DNA of 64,000 nt, taken from positions 4,387,501 to 4,451,500 of the forward strand of contig JBBPUQ010000002.1 in NCBI GenBank assembly GCA_038501195.1, in the 5' to 3' direction. Shown here in pieces: positions 1-14,100 of the stretch; position 1 is the first letter of the stretch, and each line of letters starts with the position of its first letter. Source of the DNA: Nemania diffusa (lineage: Eukaryota > Ascomycota > Sordariomycetes > Xylariales > Xylariaceae). Under the pieces are notes generated by a model. That model was not told where the DNA came from. It worked only from the letters and a program-made list of their open reading frames with translations, and ran no database searches. A program made the translations under genes and the position numbers.

Positions 1-1149
1 TAATATTTAAAAAATTATTATAAATTATATTATTAGTTATATTAATTTAAATAATATATTTAATATATTAATAAAATTTAACTATTATTAATTAAAATTA
101 AATTAATTTAAATTATATTTTTATATATAAATATATATTATTATTTAAATTTTTGAAATTATTATAATAAATTTAATTAAAAATATTAATATATTTATTA
201 AAAATAATATAAAATATAATAATTTTAATAATTTTTATTTAATTAATTATTATTATATAAAATTTTAATTTTTTTATATTAATAAATATATATAAATTTA
301 TAAAGTTTATAATATTATAAAATTAAATTAATTTTTTAAATTAAATTTATTATTAAATAATTATTTCTTAATTTAATATAATATTAATAATAAATTATTA
401 AAATAAATATAAGTTTATATTTAATATTATATATTTATAATTATATTTATTTTATTATTATTTTATTAAAAAAATATAATTATTAATAAATTATAATATT
501 TAGTTTTAATTAAATAATAAAAAAACTATTAAATAAAAAATAATTAAAAGTTTTTTTAATATATATATATTTATATATAAAATAAAATAAAATTTTATTT
601 AATATATAAAATTTAAAATTTAAAATAATATATTTTAAATATAATAATAAAAAATAAAGTTATAAAAAATAAATAATTAAAATATAAAAATAAAAAATAA
701 AAAAAAAATATTATTTTATATATTTAATTATATATAATAACAATTATTATAAATTATTTTATTATAAATATATAATATAATTATTTTTTTTTAAATAAAT
801 AAAATATTAATTATAAATTAATTAATAAAATAATTAAATTATATAATATATTTTATATAATTAAAATATTTTAAACTAGTTTTAAATATAAATAAAATAT
901 TATTATAATAAATAATTAAAAGTTTATTAGTTATTTTTAATATTAAAAAAAATAAATTATATATATATAAATTAATAAATAAAAATTTTATTAAATATTA
1001 TTAACTTTTATTAAAAAATAAATATTTTAATATAAATTATTTTATATATTATAATTTTTAAAAATAAATAATTATATAATTTCTTTTAAAAAATATAAAA
1101 TTAAATTAAATTAAATTAAATTATATTAAAATAAATTATTTAATATTTA
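1..1149. other. A+T-only DNA, no recognisable gene
   Basis: The stretch is almost entirely A and T, with isolated C or G mostly in AAACT/AGTTT settings. No reading frame of useful length is present. It resembles the RIP-damaged Copia fossils further on in texture, and may be the continuation of the fossil that I can align from about 1,150, but I could not align it base by base. Confidence 0.6.
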
Positions 1150-2100
1150 AATTTAAATTAAAAGTTTTAATTTTAATTATATATTTAATTATTATATTAA
1201 AATAATTATTAAATCTTTTATAAACTTTATTTTATATATATATTAAATTAATATAATTTAAATAAAATTATATTATTTAATTTTTAAATATAAAAAAACA
1301 ATATTATATAATATTAATTTTATAATATATTATTATAATTTAAAAAGATTTATAATATTTAAATAAATATAATAATTTAAATTATTTTAAAAAAATATTA
1401 TAAAAAATTTAAATATATAAATCTTTTTAAAATTTTATTTATATATATATTTTAAATATAATAATATTTATTAATATTATAAATTTTAATTTAATTAATT
1501 ATAATAATAATTATTTTATTTATATAATTATAAATTTAAATATATTAATTATTATAAATATTAAAATTATTTATATAAATTTATTATTATTTGATTTTTT
1601 AATAAAATTTATAAATTTATTTTTAAATATTTTTTAATATTTAATAATAATAATTATATTTATTTAAATATAAAATTAATAATAGTTATTATTAAATTTT
1701 ATTATAAATATTTATATAAATTATTAATTATTACATTTTTAATTTTATTTATATATAATTTTATATATATTATATAAAATATATTAAAAATAAAAATAAT
1801 ATTTTATTATTTTAAATTAATTATTTTTATTTTAAATTTTTAATTATATTTTAATATATAAATTTATAATTTTAAATTTATTTTATTTATATTTTTATAT
1901 TTATTATAATAATTTTAAACTATTTTTAATTAATTAATTAATTTAAATAATTATTTTTTTTATATAAATAATTAAAAAATAAAACATAAAGGTTATTTTT
2001 AAATATAATCTTTTTATATTTTTTTTTTAATTTATTTATTTATAATTATATATTATAATTATTAATTAATTTTAAAATAACTTTATATATTTATATATAA
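1150..2100 (-). mobile_element. RIP-destroyed Copia fragment (copy C)
   Basis: This stretch aligns by eye with 22,600-24,030, the 5' (gag, leader) half of the fully converted Copia fossil, in the same minus orientation. The clearest anchor is around 1,186-1,320 against 22,627-22,760. A second anchor near 2,050-2,075 matches the junction between element leader and LTR at 23,980-24,001. It is shorter than its partner by about 490 bp, so it carries deletions, and the LTR beyond about 2,070 is poorly preserved. No coding capacity remains. Confidence 0.5.
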
Positions 2101-2563
2101 ATTTAATTTAAATATATATATATATTAATATTATTAATATTAATATAATTTTAAATTATATTAAATATTATATTTATATAATAATTTATTTTATTATAGT
2201 TATTAATTTAAAAATTATTATATTTAATTATAAAATAGTTTATTGTTAATTTTTTATTATATATATAAAATATATAAATAATAATATTTTATTAATTTTA
2301 ATAGCTTTTATATAAAAATATTTTTATAAAACTTATTTTAATATAATTAAAATATATTATTTAAAATATTATTATATATTAAATTTAAAAATATAATAAA
2401 AAAATATTAATTAAATAAATTTAAAATAATAATTTAAAAACTTTATATAATAAATATAATTTTATATATAAAAATATAATTAAAAATAAAAATATTTAAT
2501 AAATTAATTATATAAATAAAAATATATAAAAATTAATTAAATAATATAAAAATAATAAAAAAA

Positions 2564-2651
2564 TAATAAATATTAAAATTAAAATTATTATATAAAAATA
2601 AAACGTTTAATAAATATTAAAATTAAAATTATTATATAAAAATAAAACGTT
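2564..2651. repeat. 44-bp tandem duplication
   Basis: Two perfect adjacent copies of a 44-bp A+T-rich unit, each ending in AAAACGTTT. The unit keeps a rare CpG (AACGTT) in both copies, so the duplication probably arose after most of the C-to-T damage. Confidence 0.8.
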
Positions 2652-2713
2652 TAATAAAAATTTATAAAGTTTATAAATTATTTTAAATTTATATATATAT
2701 AATTTTATTAATA
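2640..2713 (+). repeat. Truncated RIP-damaged Copia LTR fragment
   Basis: The sequence corresponds to the last ~75 bp of the intact Copia LTR (10,523-10,830) read forward after C-to-T and G-to-A conversion. It ends in TTTTATTAATA, the converted form of the LTR end TTCCACCAACA. The sequence after it does not match the converted element leader, so it is a 3' LTR end or a solo remnant. Confidence 0.5.
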
Positions 2714-3314
2714 AATAAAATATTAAAATTATTTAATTTTATTTTATTATTAATAAAATTTATTTAAAAAAAGTTTAAAAGAATTAAAGTTTTATAAAAA
2801 TATTTATTTAATATTTTAATAATTAAAAATTTAATATAAAATAATTAAATATTAATAAAATAATAAAATTATTATAATATTAAAATTATTATTAATTTTA
2901 TTTAAATTTAAAAATTTAATTTATATAAAAAATATAATAATATAAATTTTAAATTAAAATAGTTTTATATAAAAAATAAAAATATAAATTAATAAAACTT
3001 ATATATAAATATATTTATATAATTAATATTAACTATATAGTTAGTTTTATTAATTTATTAATATTTTATTAAATGTTATATTATTATAAAAAAATTATTT
3101 CAAACTATTTAATAGCTAATATTAATTTAATATATTATTTATTAATAAAATTTATAAATTATAATATTGTTTTTAAATTTATATAATAAAATAACTTATT
3201 AATAAAAAATAAAAAAAAATAAAAAAGTTTTTATTATATATTATAATAAATAATAATATAATCTTTTATTTAATATAATTAATATAATAAATAAAAATTA
3301 AATTATATATATAA

Positions 3315-3440
3315 ATAAAAGTTTTATTAAATAATTAAATAAATAAAAAATATAGAAATTATTAAATTTTATAAAGTTTATAAACTATATATATATTTAT
3401 AAATTATTTTAAATTTATATATATATATAATTATAAAATA
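3315..3440 (+). repeat. Internally deleted RIP-damaged Copia LTR fragment
   Basis: It matches the converted Copia LTR in forward orientation, opposite to the fossil LTRs at 18,393 and 24,001. The middle of the LTR is present up to the TATATA run. After a deletion the sequence resumes with the LTR 3' third (TTATAAATTATTTTAAATTT). Confidence 0.5.
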
Positions 3441-3560
3441 GCTTTTATATTAAACTTTTTATTTTTTATATAAAAAATAAATTATATTTTATAGTTATTA
3501 AAAAAAAATCAAAATTATTAATTAAATAAAAAAAATTTAATTATTATTAAATTAAAAACC

Positions 3561-3771
3561 TTTTATATTTTTATATTTTTATATTTTTATATTTTTATAT
3601 TTTTATATTTTTATATTTTTATATTTTTATATTTTTATATTTTTATATTTTTATATTTTTATATTTTTATATTTTTATATTTTTATATTTTTATATTTTT
3701 ATATTTTTATATTTTTATATTTTTATATTTTTATATTTTTATATTTTTATATTTTTATATTTTTATATTTT
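3561..3771. repeat. (ATATTTTT)n octamer satellite
   Basis: About 26 head-to-tail copies of the 8-bp unit ATATTTTT run with virtually no variation over ~210 bp. Such regularity inside heavily mutated DNA implies recent slippage expansion. Confidence 0.95.
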
Positions 3772-3888
3772 ATATAATATTATAAAAAATATATATAATT
3801 AAAAGTTAAAAATAAATAATTTATTTAAATATATTTTTAATATAATAGTTATAAATAATAAAAAATTTAAAATATATAAAGCTATATA

Positions 3889-3920
<32 letters not shown>

Positions 3921-5574
3921 TATTTATATAAATAATTTTAATATTAATATTAATAAATATATTAAAACTTTTAATTATATAAATAAATTATTTAATATTA
4001 TATTATTATATTTATATTAAATAATTTATAATAATTTAATTAAAATAAATCAATTTATTATATTTATAAAAGTTATAATAATAAATTATATAATATAATA
4101 TATATTAAAATTAAAATATTTATTTTATTTTATTATTAATTTAAAACTATTAAAAAATAATATTATATAATATTTTTAATATTTAAAAAAATAAACAATA
4201 TTATTTAAATTTTATTAATTTAATATATAAATAAAATAAATTTTATATAATTTTTTATAATTATTTTTATATAATAATTAATTATAATAAATATTAAATT
4301 CATTAAATTATAATTTTTCATTTATAAATAAAACAAAATAATTTAAAAAAAAATAATATTTAAAATAATAAAAATTATAATTATTAAATTATAATTTATA
4401 TAATATATATTAAAATTTAATTATTATAAATAATATTATTTTATATAATAATTATATTAATATATTTTAATATATTTAAATTTAAATTTGTTTTAATTAA
4501 TTAAAACTTTATATATATAGTTTTATTGTTTAATTTATAAATAAATTATTATTATATAATAAATATTTATTTTATTATTAAATAATATAATATTAAATAT
4601 TTAAAATAATTATATAATTATAATTTTAAATAAACTTTTTTTTTAAAATTATAATAATTATATAATAAAATTAATAAAAGAAATAATAATAAATATAAAA
4701 TAAATTATTATATATAATATTTTAAAATAAAAAACTTTATTATATAAAAATTATAATAAATTTATATTAAATTATAAAAATAATATAAATTTTTTATATA
4801 ATAATATATTTTATAATAATTTAAATTTTAAAATTAAAAATAAAACAATTTAATTTTTAATAAATTTTATATATTTTTATTAAATATTAATATATATATA
4901 TATATATTTAAAATTAAATATTAGCAATAAATAATTTTTATTTAAATAATTAATATAATTAAAATATTATTTATTAAAAAAAAAGTTTTATATAAATAAA
5001 TTAACTTTAATATTTCAAATATAATATTTTCATTAATATTATTATTATAAAATATAATTATATAATAAATTAATATAATAATATTTATTTTTTAATATTA
5101 ATTAATTAAAAGTTATATTTAATATTAAATAAATATATATATTATTTTATTATATATTTAAAATTTTATAAATAAAAAATATTATTATAAATAATTATGA
5201 AGATTTTAAAAAAATATAACTAAATTAATTAATTAATTAATTATTTTTTTTATTTTTAAAGCTTATTTTAAAATTAAAAAATTAAAATTATATAAAATAA
5301 TATAAAAATTAATATTAATTAAATTATATAAATAAAAAAAAAGTTTATATTATTATATAAAATATTTATTTTATTTTTTTAAAATAAAATTATAATATTA
5401 TAATTAATGTAATAAATAAAATAATTAAATTTTATTATATATAAATTAAATTATATTATTAATAAAAAATTATATTTAATTTATTATATAAAATATAAAA
5501 TTTTATATATAATATAATTAAATAAAATAATTATTATAATAATTTATATAAGCTATTAATTTTTATATTTAGTT
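3772..5574. other. A+T-only DNA, no recognisable gene
   Basis: RIP-like A+T-only sequence. It includes a short (AAT)n run near 3,889-3,920 and many AAACT/AGTTT residues. I see no LTR pair, gene or RNA in it. Confidence 0.6.
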
Positions 5575-5925
5575 TATTAATTATAAATTAAAATTTATAT
5601 ATTTTATTATAATATAACTTTATAATTTTTATTAATATATAAAAACTATAATTTTTTAAAAAACTTATTTTAAAAGATTTATTTTATAAAATTTCTTTTA
5701 AAAATTTTTTAATTAAATTTTATAATTTTAATTATAACTTTATTTATAGTTTTATATATTTATATATTTTATATAATATATATATATAATTAAACTTTTT
5801 TTTTATTTTTTTTTATTTTAAATCTTTTAATTAATAAAATTATTTAATTAGTTTTTATTTTTTTTATAATTATAATATAATTTTAAAATTAAACTTTATA
5901 TTTATTAATAAATATTTAATTTAAA
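5575..5925. repeat. Left terminal repeat of fossil element X (Copia empty site)
   Basis: This ~350-bp block aligns with 10,326-10,522 continued at 16,444-16,570, that is, with the two sides of the intact Copia insertion joined together. Long stretches match, for example AATTAAATTTTATAATTTTA and the later TTTTAATTAATAAAATTATT. It therefore represents the unoccupied form of the Copia target. The two copies flank ~4.4 kb, so they may be the LTRs of an old RIP-destroyed element, although no coding remnant confirms this. Confidence 0.6.
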
Positions 5926-8900
5926 TATATAACTTTTATTTATTTTATATAATTTATATATTATAAATAAATTATTTTAATTATATATTTAAAATAAAAC
6001 TATTAATTTAATATATTATTTATATTTTTTTAAAAAAATGTTATTATTTAAAATTTTCAAATTAAATTTAAAAATTAATTAAATTTAATTAATTAATTAA
6101 TTATAACTTTAATTATAATTTTATTTGTTATTTTATTATTTATAAAATTTATTAATAATAAAAATAAATTTAATAAATTAATTTTATATTAACAATTAAA
6201 AATAACAAATTAAAACAATAATAGTAATTTTAATTAAAAAAAAAGTTTATTATTAATTAAAATATAATTATTATATATAAAATTTAAATTAACTTTTATT
6301 ATTAATAAATAATTATATTATAAAAACAATTTAATTTTATTATATTTTTTAAATATAAATATAAAAGCAATATTTTTTAAAAAAAATTATAAATATTATT
6401 TTTTAGTTTTATAATATAATTATATAATTTATATTTAAAAAACAATTAATTAAATTTAATAATTAATATATAATTTATTAAAATAAAACTAAAATAAAAG
6501 TTATATATTTTAAAGAATTTATTAATAATTAAAATAAATTTATTAATAAATTTAAAAAAAAATAAAACTATTTTTTATAATAAAAAAAGTTAAATATATT
6601 ATTTGTTTTTTTAATTTAAAAAACTTATTTTATAATTAATAAAAGTTTATTATTAATTTATTATTTAATTATTTAATAATATTTAATAATATAACTAAAA
6701 TAATTTAAATATTAATTATTATTTATTATAATTTAAATTAAATTATAATAATTTAATTATTTTTTATTAAATATTATTATAAACTTTTTGAATAATTAAA
6801 TATTTATTAATTTATTTTATATTTTAATAGTTTTATTTAAAACATTTAAATATTAATTTCAAAAATAAAAATTTTAAAACTAATATTAATTTATATTTTA
6901 TATATAAAAAATGTTATAATATAATTATTAATAATTATTAAAAAAAAAAATTAAAAAAATTAAACTTTAAATATAAATAATTTTAAAAAAAGTTTTTATT
7001 TTAATAATAAATTTAATAAAATTAAAAAAAACATTAAATTTTTTTAAAATAATAAATATAAAAAATTAACTAATAATTAAAAAAAATATATTAAAATATA
7101 AATTAATTTAAAAACTTAAATATTAATTTAAAATTAAAATTATTAAATTAAAAAAACTAATATTATTAATTAATTTTTATAATAAAATAATTAATAAAAT
7201 AAATTAAATATTAATAATTATTTTAAAAATTTAAAGTTATTAATATTAATTATTAAAATAAAACATTTTAATAAATTATTAATATAAATAAATTATTTAA
7301 TTTAATAATATTTTTATTTTTATATAATTGTTTTTTATAATTATTATTTTATTAAAAACTAAAATTAAAAAAACAATTAATTTAAAAATTTAATAAATTA
7401 TAAATTAATATAATAAAATAAAATAAACTTAAATATAAAATTTAAATTAAAAAAAAAAAACTTTAAATAATATTAAAAAATGTTATAATATAATATATTA
7501 ATTAATAATTTAATTTAAAATTTTAAAATTTATATTAATAATATAAAAGTTATAATTTAATTAAAATAAAATTATATAAATAATTTAATTTAAATTTATT
7601 AAAAAAAAGTTAATATATTTAATAAATTAATTTTAATTTAATATATTATAAAAATATTTAATATTAATTAAATTATTAATATTAATATTTTTTATAAAAA
7701 ATAATAAAAAACTTTTAATAATAAATTAATATTATTTTTATTTAATAAAAATTTAAAATATATTAAATTTATAAAATAGTTAATATTTAAAAAATTAATT
7801 TATTTAAATTTTCTTTTTTTAAATTTAATTAATTAAAATATTATTGTTTTAATTTAGTTATAATATAGTTTTAAAATTTAATAATAAATTTAAAAATAAT
7901 AGCTTTTTATAATATTATATATTAATTTAATATATTTTTTTAAAATAAAAAATAAAAAAACTATTAAAATTTAAATTTATTAAATTAAATATAAACTTAA
8001 ATATAATATTTATTTTATTAATATTTAAATTTTATATTAATTTTTAATAATAAAATTAATAGTTAAAAAATTAAATTATTTAACTTTTTAATTTAAAAAA
8101 TATATTTAAAATTTAATATTATTAATAATTAAATTTTATTTTTAAATTATAATTTAAATTAAACTTAAAATCTTTAATTAAATAATATTATTATTTAATT
8201 TAAAAATAAAACTTATATAATAATAAAATTTTATTAATATATATATTAATAATATTTTAATTTATTTTAAAGTTATTATTATAAATTATTTAAATATAAT
8301 TTTAAAAATTAACTAAAATATTAAAATAAATTTAAAAAAATTAAAACAATTAAAAATTAAAGATTTTAAAATTATAAAATTTTAAAAAAATATTTTTTTA
8401 TTATATTAATAATATTTTTAAATTATTTATATAATTATTTAAAAAGAATTATAAATAAATATTAAATTTAAATTAATATAAAATTTTTAAAATAATAAAA
8501 AAACTAATTATATTAATTTTAATATATATTAAAATAAATATTTTATATAATATAATTAAAAAAAATTATTTAATAAAATTAAAAAAAAAAAAACAAATTA
8601 TTAATTATTTTTTAAAAATTATAACTTTATATAAATAAATTTATTTTATATAAAACTAAAAAATATTAATATTAATATAATTTTTTAAATGTTATTATTT
8701 TAAATTATTAAATATATAGTTTTAAATAATTATTAATTATTAATTATTAATTTATTAATTAATTCAAAAAGCTTTTTTAATAAATTAAATTAAATAAATA
8801 AACTTTTTAAATAATTTTAATATTATTTTTTAATATTAATAAAAAAAAACAATTTTATAAATAATATATTTTTTTTTTAAAAAAAATTAATTTATTAATA

Positions 8901-10325
8901 ATTAAAACTTAAAAATAAAATAAAAAAACTTTTATATTTATTAAATTAAATATAATTAAAAATTTTATAATTATTTTTTAATTTATTAAAATAAAAATAT
9001 TAATTATAAAAAATAATAATTTAATTAATTTAATTTTAAAAAAAAAATATAATTTTAAATTTAAAAAGTTATAATAAATAAAATTATTTTTTTTAAATTG
9101 TTTTATTATAAAAAATATATAAATTAATATTAATAATTTATTAAAATTAAACTAAATTAATATAAATATTTAAATAAATTTATTATTAGTTTTTTTTAAA
9201 AAAAAATTATATTAATATATTAACAATTGTTATAAATATAAATATAATAAAAAAATAAAAAAAAAATTTCAAAATTATTATATTTAATATTTATATTATA
9301 AAATATTTAAAAATATATTATAATAAATAATAAAAATATATTTTTAAACTAATATAAATATAATTATATATAATTAATTATTAATAAATTTAATAAAATT
9401 ATTGTTATTTTATTTAATTAAAAAATAAATAATATAAAAAAACTAATATTTAAATATTATTATATATTATATTATATTTTTAATAATATAAAACTATTTA
9501 TTTTAAAATTTATAAAAATATTAAATTTATTAATAAATATTAAATATAAATAAAATAATATTTATTATTTTTAAATATAAAATATTATAAAAAAATAAAT
9601 TATAATTTAAATTAAAAATTATATTTTTATATAAATAAATATTAAAAAAATTAAAATAAATATTTGTTAATTTTAAATTTTATATATAATTTTTTATAAT
9701 GTTTAAAATTAAATTTTAAAATTATTTAATTTTTATATTTAAAAAAAAAATTTATTAATAAATAAATTAAATAAATATAAAAACTAATTATTTAAATATA
9801 ATAAATTTAAAAAATTATATATAAAGTTATTAAAATTATATAAAAAAATTAAAAAATTTAAATTAATAAAAAATAAAAGTTTATTAATTTTTTTAAATAT
9901 AATAAAATATAGTTATAAATTAAATATATTAAATTTATATAAAAATAAAAACTTATTTTATATAAATAAATTAAAACAAATAAATAATAATTAAATATTA
10001 TAATAATTATAAAATTTAATATTAATTAAAAAAATTAATAATAAATTAAAATTTAAAATAAATTAAATATTAAAATTAAAATAAAATAAAAATTTAATAA
10101 TATTTAATATTTTATAAAAAACTTTAAAAATATATTTATTATATTAAATTAATATTATTTAAATTAATTTATTAAATTAAAATTATTAATTAAATTATAA
10201 AACTAAATAAAATTAAAAATTATAAATAAATTTATAAAAAAGTATAAAAATAATAATAAAATATTTAATTTAAATATTATATTTATTTAATTTTTAAAAT
10301 AAATAATATAATACTTTATATAAAT
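5926..10325. other. Interior of fossil element X, fully A+T-converted
   Basis: 4.4 kb of nearly C/G-free sequence between the two terminal repeats. Residual C and G sit mainly in AAACT, AAACA and AGTTT contexts. No protein family can be read in any frame. The interpretation as the body of a RIP-destroyed retroelement rests only on the flanking repeats and on the base composition. Confidence 0.4.
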
Positions 10326-10522
10326 TATTAATTATAAATTAAAACTTATATATTTAATTATAATAAAATTTTATAATTTTTATTAATTTATAAAAATTAT
10401 TATTTTTAAAAAAACTTATTTTATAAAATTTATAATAAAAAAACTTTAATTAAATTTTATAATTTTAATTATAATTTTATTTATAATTTTATATATTTAT
10501 ATAATTTATATAATATATATAT
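10326..10522. repeat. Right terminal repeat of fossil element X, part before Copia
   Basis: The first ~200 bp of the right copy of the terminal repeat seen at 5,575-5,925. It ends in the alternating AT tract into which the intact Copia inserted; the last five bases are the target duplication TATAT. Confidence 0.55.
10518..10522. other. Target site duplication (left) of intact Copia
   Basis: TATAT directly before the 5' LTR, repeated as TATAT at 16,439-16,443. The flanks are alternating AT, so a chance match is not excluded. The empty-site copy at about 5,780 nevertheless supports the boundary. Confidence 0.8.
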
Positions 10523-10830
10523 TGTTGGACCAATGACCTGACAGGACCTGTACGTACGCACTAGGTGCGTACGACCAGGACCTGAACCAGGACCCTTATC
10601 AGGTAACCGAATAGATAAGGAATACAGGGACCCACTGGGATCCACAGGACCCACAGGTCCCACGCACACACACATGTAAATAACCTGCGTACGACCCTTC
10701 TGGTCGTACTTCCCTTTGTAGAATACACACACGAATCAATACAGAACCTTAGGACCTGGAAACAGACCCCAAACCCCACGGATTACTCCGAATCCTCTTG
10801 TGTACGTACGTACGAAGAGTTCCACCAACA
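10523..10830 (+). repeat. 5' LTR of intact Copia
   Basis: 308 bp beginning TGTTGG and ending CCAACA, a 6-bp terminal inversion. It is the same base for base, as read, as 16,131-16,438. It contains five CGTACG words. Two perfect hairpins can be drawn: CGTACGCAC-TAG-GTGCGTACG at 10,553-10,573 and GTACGACC-CTTCT-GGTCGTAC at about 10,689-10,709. It should hold the element promoter and polyadenylation signals, which I cannot place with confidence. Confidence 0.96.
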
Positions 10831-11149
10831 CTGATCAGTGATTGCGGGACGCGATCACAGATTAGCAAAGTGAAGAGGCGGAGACCGGTTATTGTCAAGA
10901 ATAACCTCCGTGCTACATCCTTTTTCCTTTCGTACGAGAAGTGGATTACCATTCTCGTCGATTGGCTGAAGACGCGTTGAATTGACCGTCGGACGAACAA
11001 GGCCTAACTATCGTAGAGTTGAAGTTTCCTCTGCAATAGTCTGGTTGACCCTCGTACGAAGATCAACAAGACTGTGAGCCATTTCACACACCTACCCTTC
11101 CGACTACCCTACCTACCCTACAACCCCTACCCTCCTACCTTCCACAATC
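10831..11149 (+). promoter_or_regulatory. Copia untranslated leader
   Basis: This lies between the 5' LTR and the gag-pol start. The sequence just after the LTR (CTGATCAGTGATTGCGGGAC) is where the primer-binding site should be. I could not match it to the end of a tRNA or to the initiator-tRNA anticodon stem used by some Copia elements. Two TCGTACGA words occur here, at 10,930 and 11,052. The last ~60 bases are rich in CCTACCCT-like pyrimidine runs before the ATG. Confidence 0.7.
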
Positions 11150-14100
11150 ATGTCAACACCGACGACAAGAGCAGCAGCGGCAGCGGCAGCTGCGGCAGCT
11201 GAACAAGCTCAAAACGACAATCCGGCAGCTTCGTACGATGAAGATGACTTTACGTACGAAGATATGGCCGAAGGCAGCAGCATCCAAATGAAAATTTGGA
11301 AGAAAGAGACAGATCCGAAGTATTGGGATACGACCATTGACCCTAATACCCCTTCGGAACCTATAAAATTGACAACATACTTCGCACGATGCCTACACGA
11401 CTACATACGACTGAAAGTCGAAGGCGAACAGCTCGTACGAACATTTGCAATGGACTTTGACGGATGGACAAGATCTATGTTCGTAAATGTCAGTCGTACG
11501 TTCAAACAAGAATTTGGCATTATGGTCGGACGTAACTTAGGTACCCGACTGCGCGGTACAACATACGATGACAAGTTTATCTACATTCTCAAGAAATATA
11601 GAGACGACGATGATGACGAGTCGGACGATGATATGTCCGTACGAACGGCACCAGCTCCGGCATCTACACCGGCGAGCATATTAGAACCTCCCGTCGTACG
11701 AACGGATCTTTTGGCACCACAACCGGCTGCACCAAGACCAGCGACACCAGCACGCCATGCGGTGCCTGGTACAAATGATCAAGTACCCAGTCCCTTCGTA
11801 CGAACAGGAACCCAAGAACCTGTACCTACCCCCGGGATTCCCACTGCGCATCCTGCGCCCCTACCCACGTACGAAGATCGGTCGTACGAACTTCCCCCTA
11901 CCCGGATTATTTACAATAGTCCGATTGAAACAGCCCAATTCACTGCGTTTACCAAGGTATGGCGATCCGACTGGAACTACAGCGGTAAGCCGTACGACAT
12001 ATTGTACGACAAGGCTCGAATCTTTATTTCGACGTGCCGTCGACTCGGAATTACTGAAGGACAGTACTACGCAGTATTTCCTTCCGTACTAAAAGAAAGA
12101 GCCGAACAGTACTATCTCAACTACATTGGTCCGACACGTAGATGGGACGAAATTTATACAATGCTCGACAATCACTTTAATACGACAGTTAACCATAGTC
12201 AGTACTGGACCGACTGGACGACTACTACCTTCGTACGAATGAAACAAGACAATCCGACGAAGACAATGCCTGAAGTATTAGAGACTATGATCGACAAGCT
12301 CCAACTTACGCAACGTGCCCTAGGACCTGGCTACCATGGAGAAATACCACTTCATACAGCAGTCGTACGAGCATGCTCTGGCGTACCCGAGCTCGAACCT
12401 GCCCTGATTAGTCAGAAACCTACGTGCGAAGCACTGTTTTCTGACCTGCGGGCAGCGCTGCAGGTTTCTCTCAATCGAGAGGTAAACCACTATCGTACGA
12501 CAGACGTTCACTTCGTCGACAGACGGTATAATACCAAGTACCCGAAACGATCGTACGGTTATAGCCCCAAGAAGAATTTTCGTCGAGGACCACAGCGATC
12601 GTACGATAAGAATAACAGAAGTGACAAGAAGTGCTTTATTTGCAAGAAGCCTGGTTGTTGGTCCACCAACCACAGCCAACAGGAAAGATCGAAGGCAAGA
12701 GAGCAATATCTTGCTGCGTGCGATACCCTAGAGCAAAAAGCCCCATCGTACGAAGAGTATGATGCATTTGTACTGGACTACGAAGGTGATGAGGACCTTC
12801 CGTACGACAATGAATCTGATGACGACCTGGATTCTGAGACCGGAAACGAAACAGTCCAATTCTTGATGGATTCAGCATATCTCCATCGTACGACAGGAGA
12901 AGACATATATGCCCAAGACCAAACGTCGACATCAGACAATTTCCACTTGGACAGCCAATATAGTACGAAATACCAAGGTATCCTATGGGATACTGGCGCA
13001 GCTAAGGTTTCGACTACTGGAAAAGCCCAAGCCGAAGCTTTCGTACGAGAGAACCCTTCCGTACGAATAGACTGGACCCCGGGCAGTGCAGCAATTCGAT
13101 TCGGTGGTATCAAAGGCCTTGAAGCTATAGGTACTATGACGATTCCAACGTCGATTGGACCGATTGAATTCCACATTCTAGACGCACCGACCCCGTTCCT
13201 ACTGTCGCTGCAAGACGCAGATCGACTGCACGCTTATTTCAACAACGTACAGGACGTGATCGTACGACAGGATGGTACAACAGTACCAATCGTACGAAAA
13301 TGGGGACACCCGTTTTTCGACGTCAGCCGATCGGAAGCCGCAGGTTACTTCACAGAACAGGAGCTCCGAAGGTTACATCGTCGATTTGGACACCCTCGTA
13401 CGGAGAGACTTGTGAAGTTACTGCGAGAGGCTGGACATGATGACATTAACGTCTCAGTACTTCGAGAAATCAAGAAGTTTTGCCACCATTGTCAATCGTA
13501 CGACCAAGCTCCAAGAAGATTTAAGTTTTCGCTGAAAGACGAATGCAATTTCAACTACGAAATAGTTATCGACGTCGTACAGATCAACGGACGACCGACT
13601 TTACACGTAATCGATACGAGTACTTCGTTTCAAGCAGCTAAATTTCTGAAGTCTTTGAGTGCGTACGATACTTGGGACGCACTATGCCAATGTTGGATTT
13701 TGGTATACCAAGGGCCACCCGATTACATCGTACACGATCCCGGTACGAATTTTTCGTCCGAAGAATTTCGCAATAACGTACGACTAGTCGGAGCTTCGTG
13801 CAAAGAAATGCCTGTCGAAGCACACTGGGCCGTCGGAAAAGTCGAACGGGCACATGCACCACTCCGTCGTACGTTTGATATTTTGTACAAAGAAATCGGT
13901 CACTGTACGGACGAAGAAACAGTACTGCAAATGGCTATAAAAGCTTTAAACGATACAGCTGGACCGAACGGTCTCGTACCTACTCTACTAGTCTTTGGAG
14001 CCTACCCCAGAATCAACGGCGATTCACCCCCTTCGCCGGAAATTACCCAAAGAGCGGAAGCCGTACGAAAAGCTATGAAGATGTTGAGAAGTATTCGTAC

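Noticed and set aside
10481..10779. Minus-strand open frames of 83 and 72 codons at the Copia 5' LTR, and similar ones at 16,104-16,387
   Set aside because: They are the same frames repeated because the two LTRs are identical; they are antisense to the LTR, lack features, and one runs out into A+T flank.
10831..10850. Primer-binding site complementary to initiator tRNA
   Set aside because: CTGATCAGTGATTGCGGGAC does not match the complement of the initiator-tRNA 3' end or anticodon stem as I know it; the primer remains unassigned.
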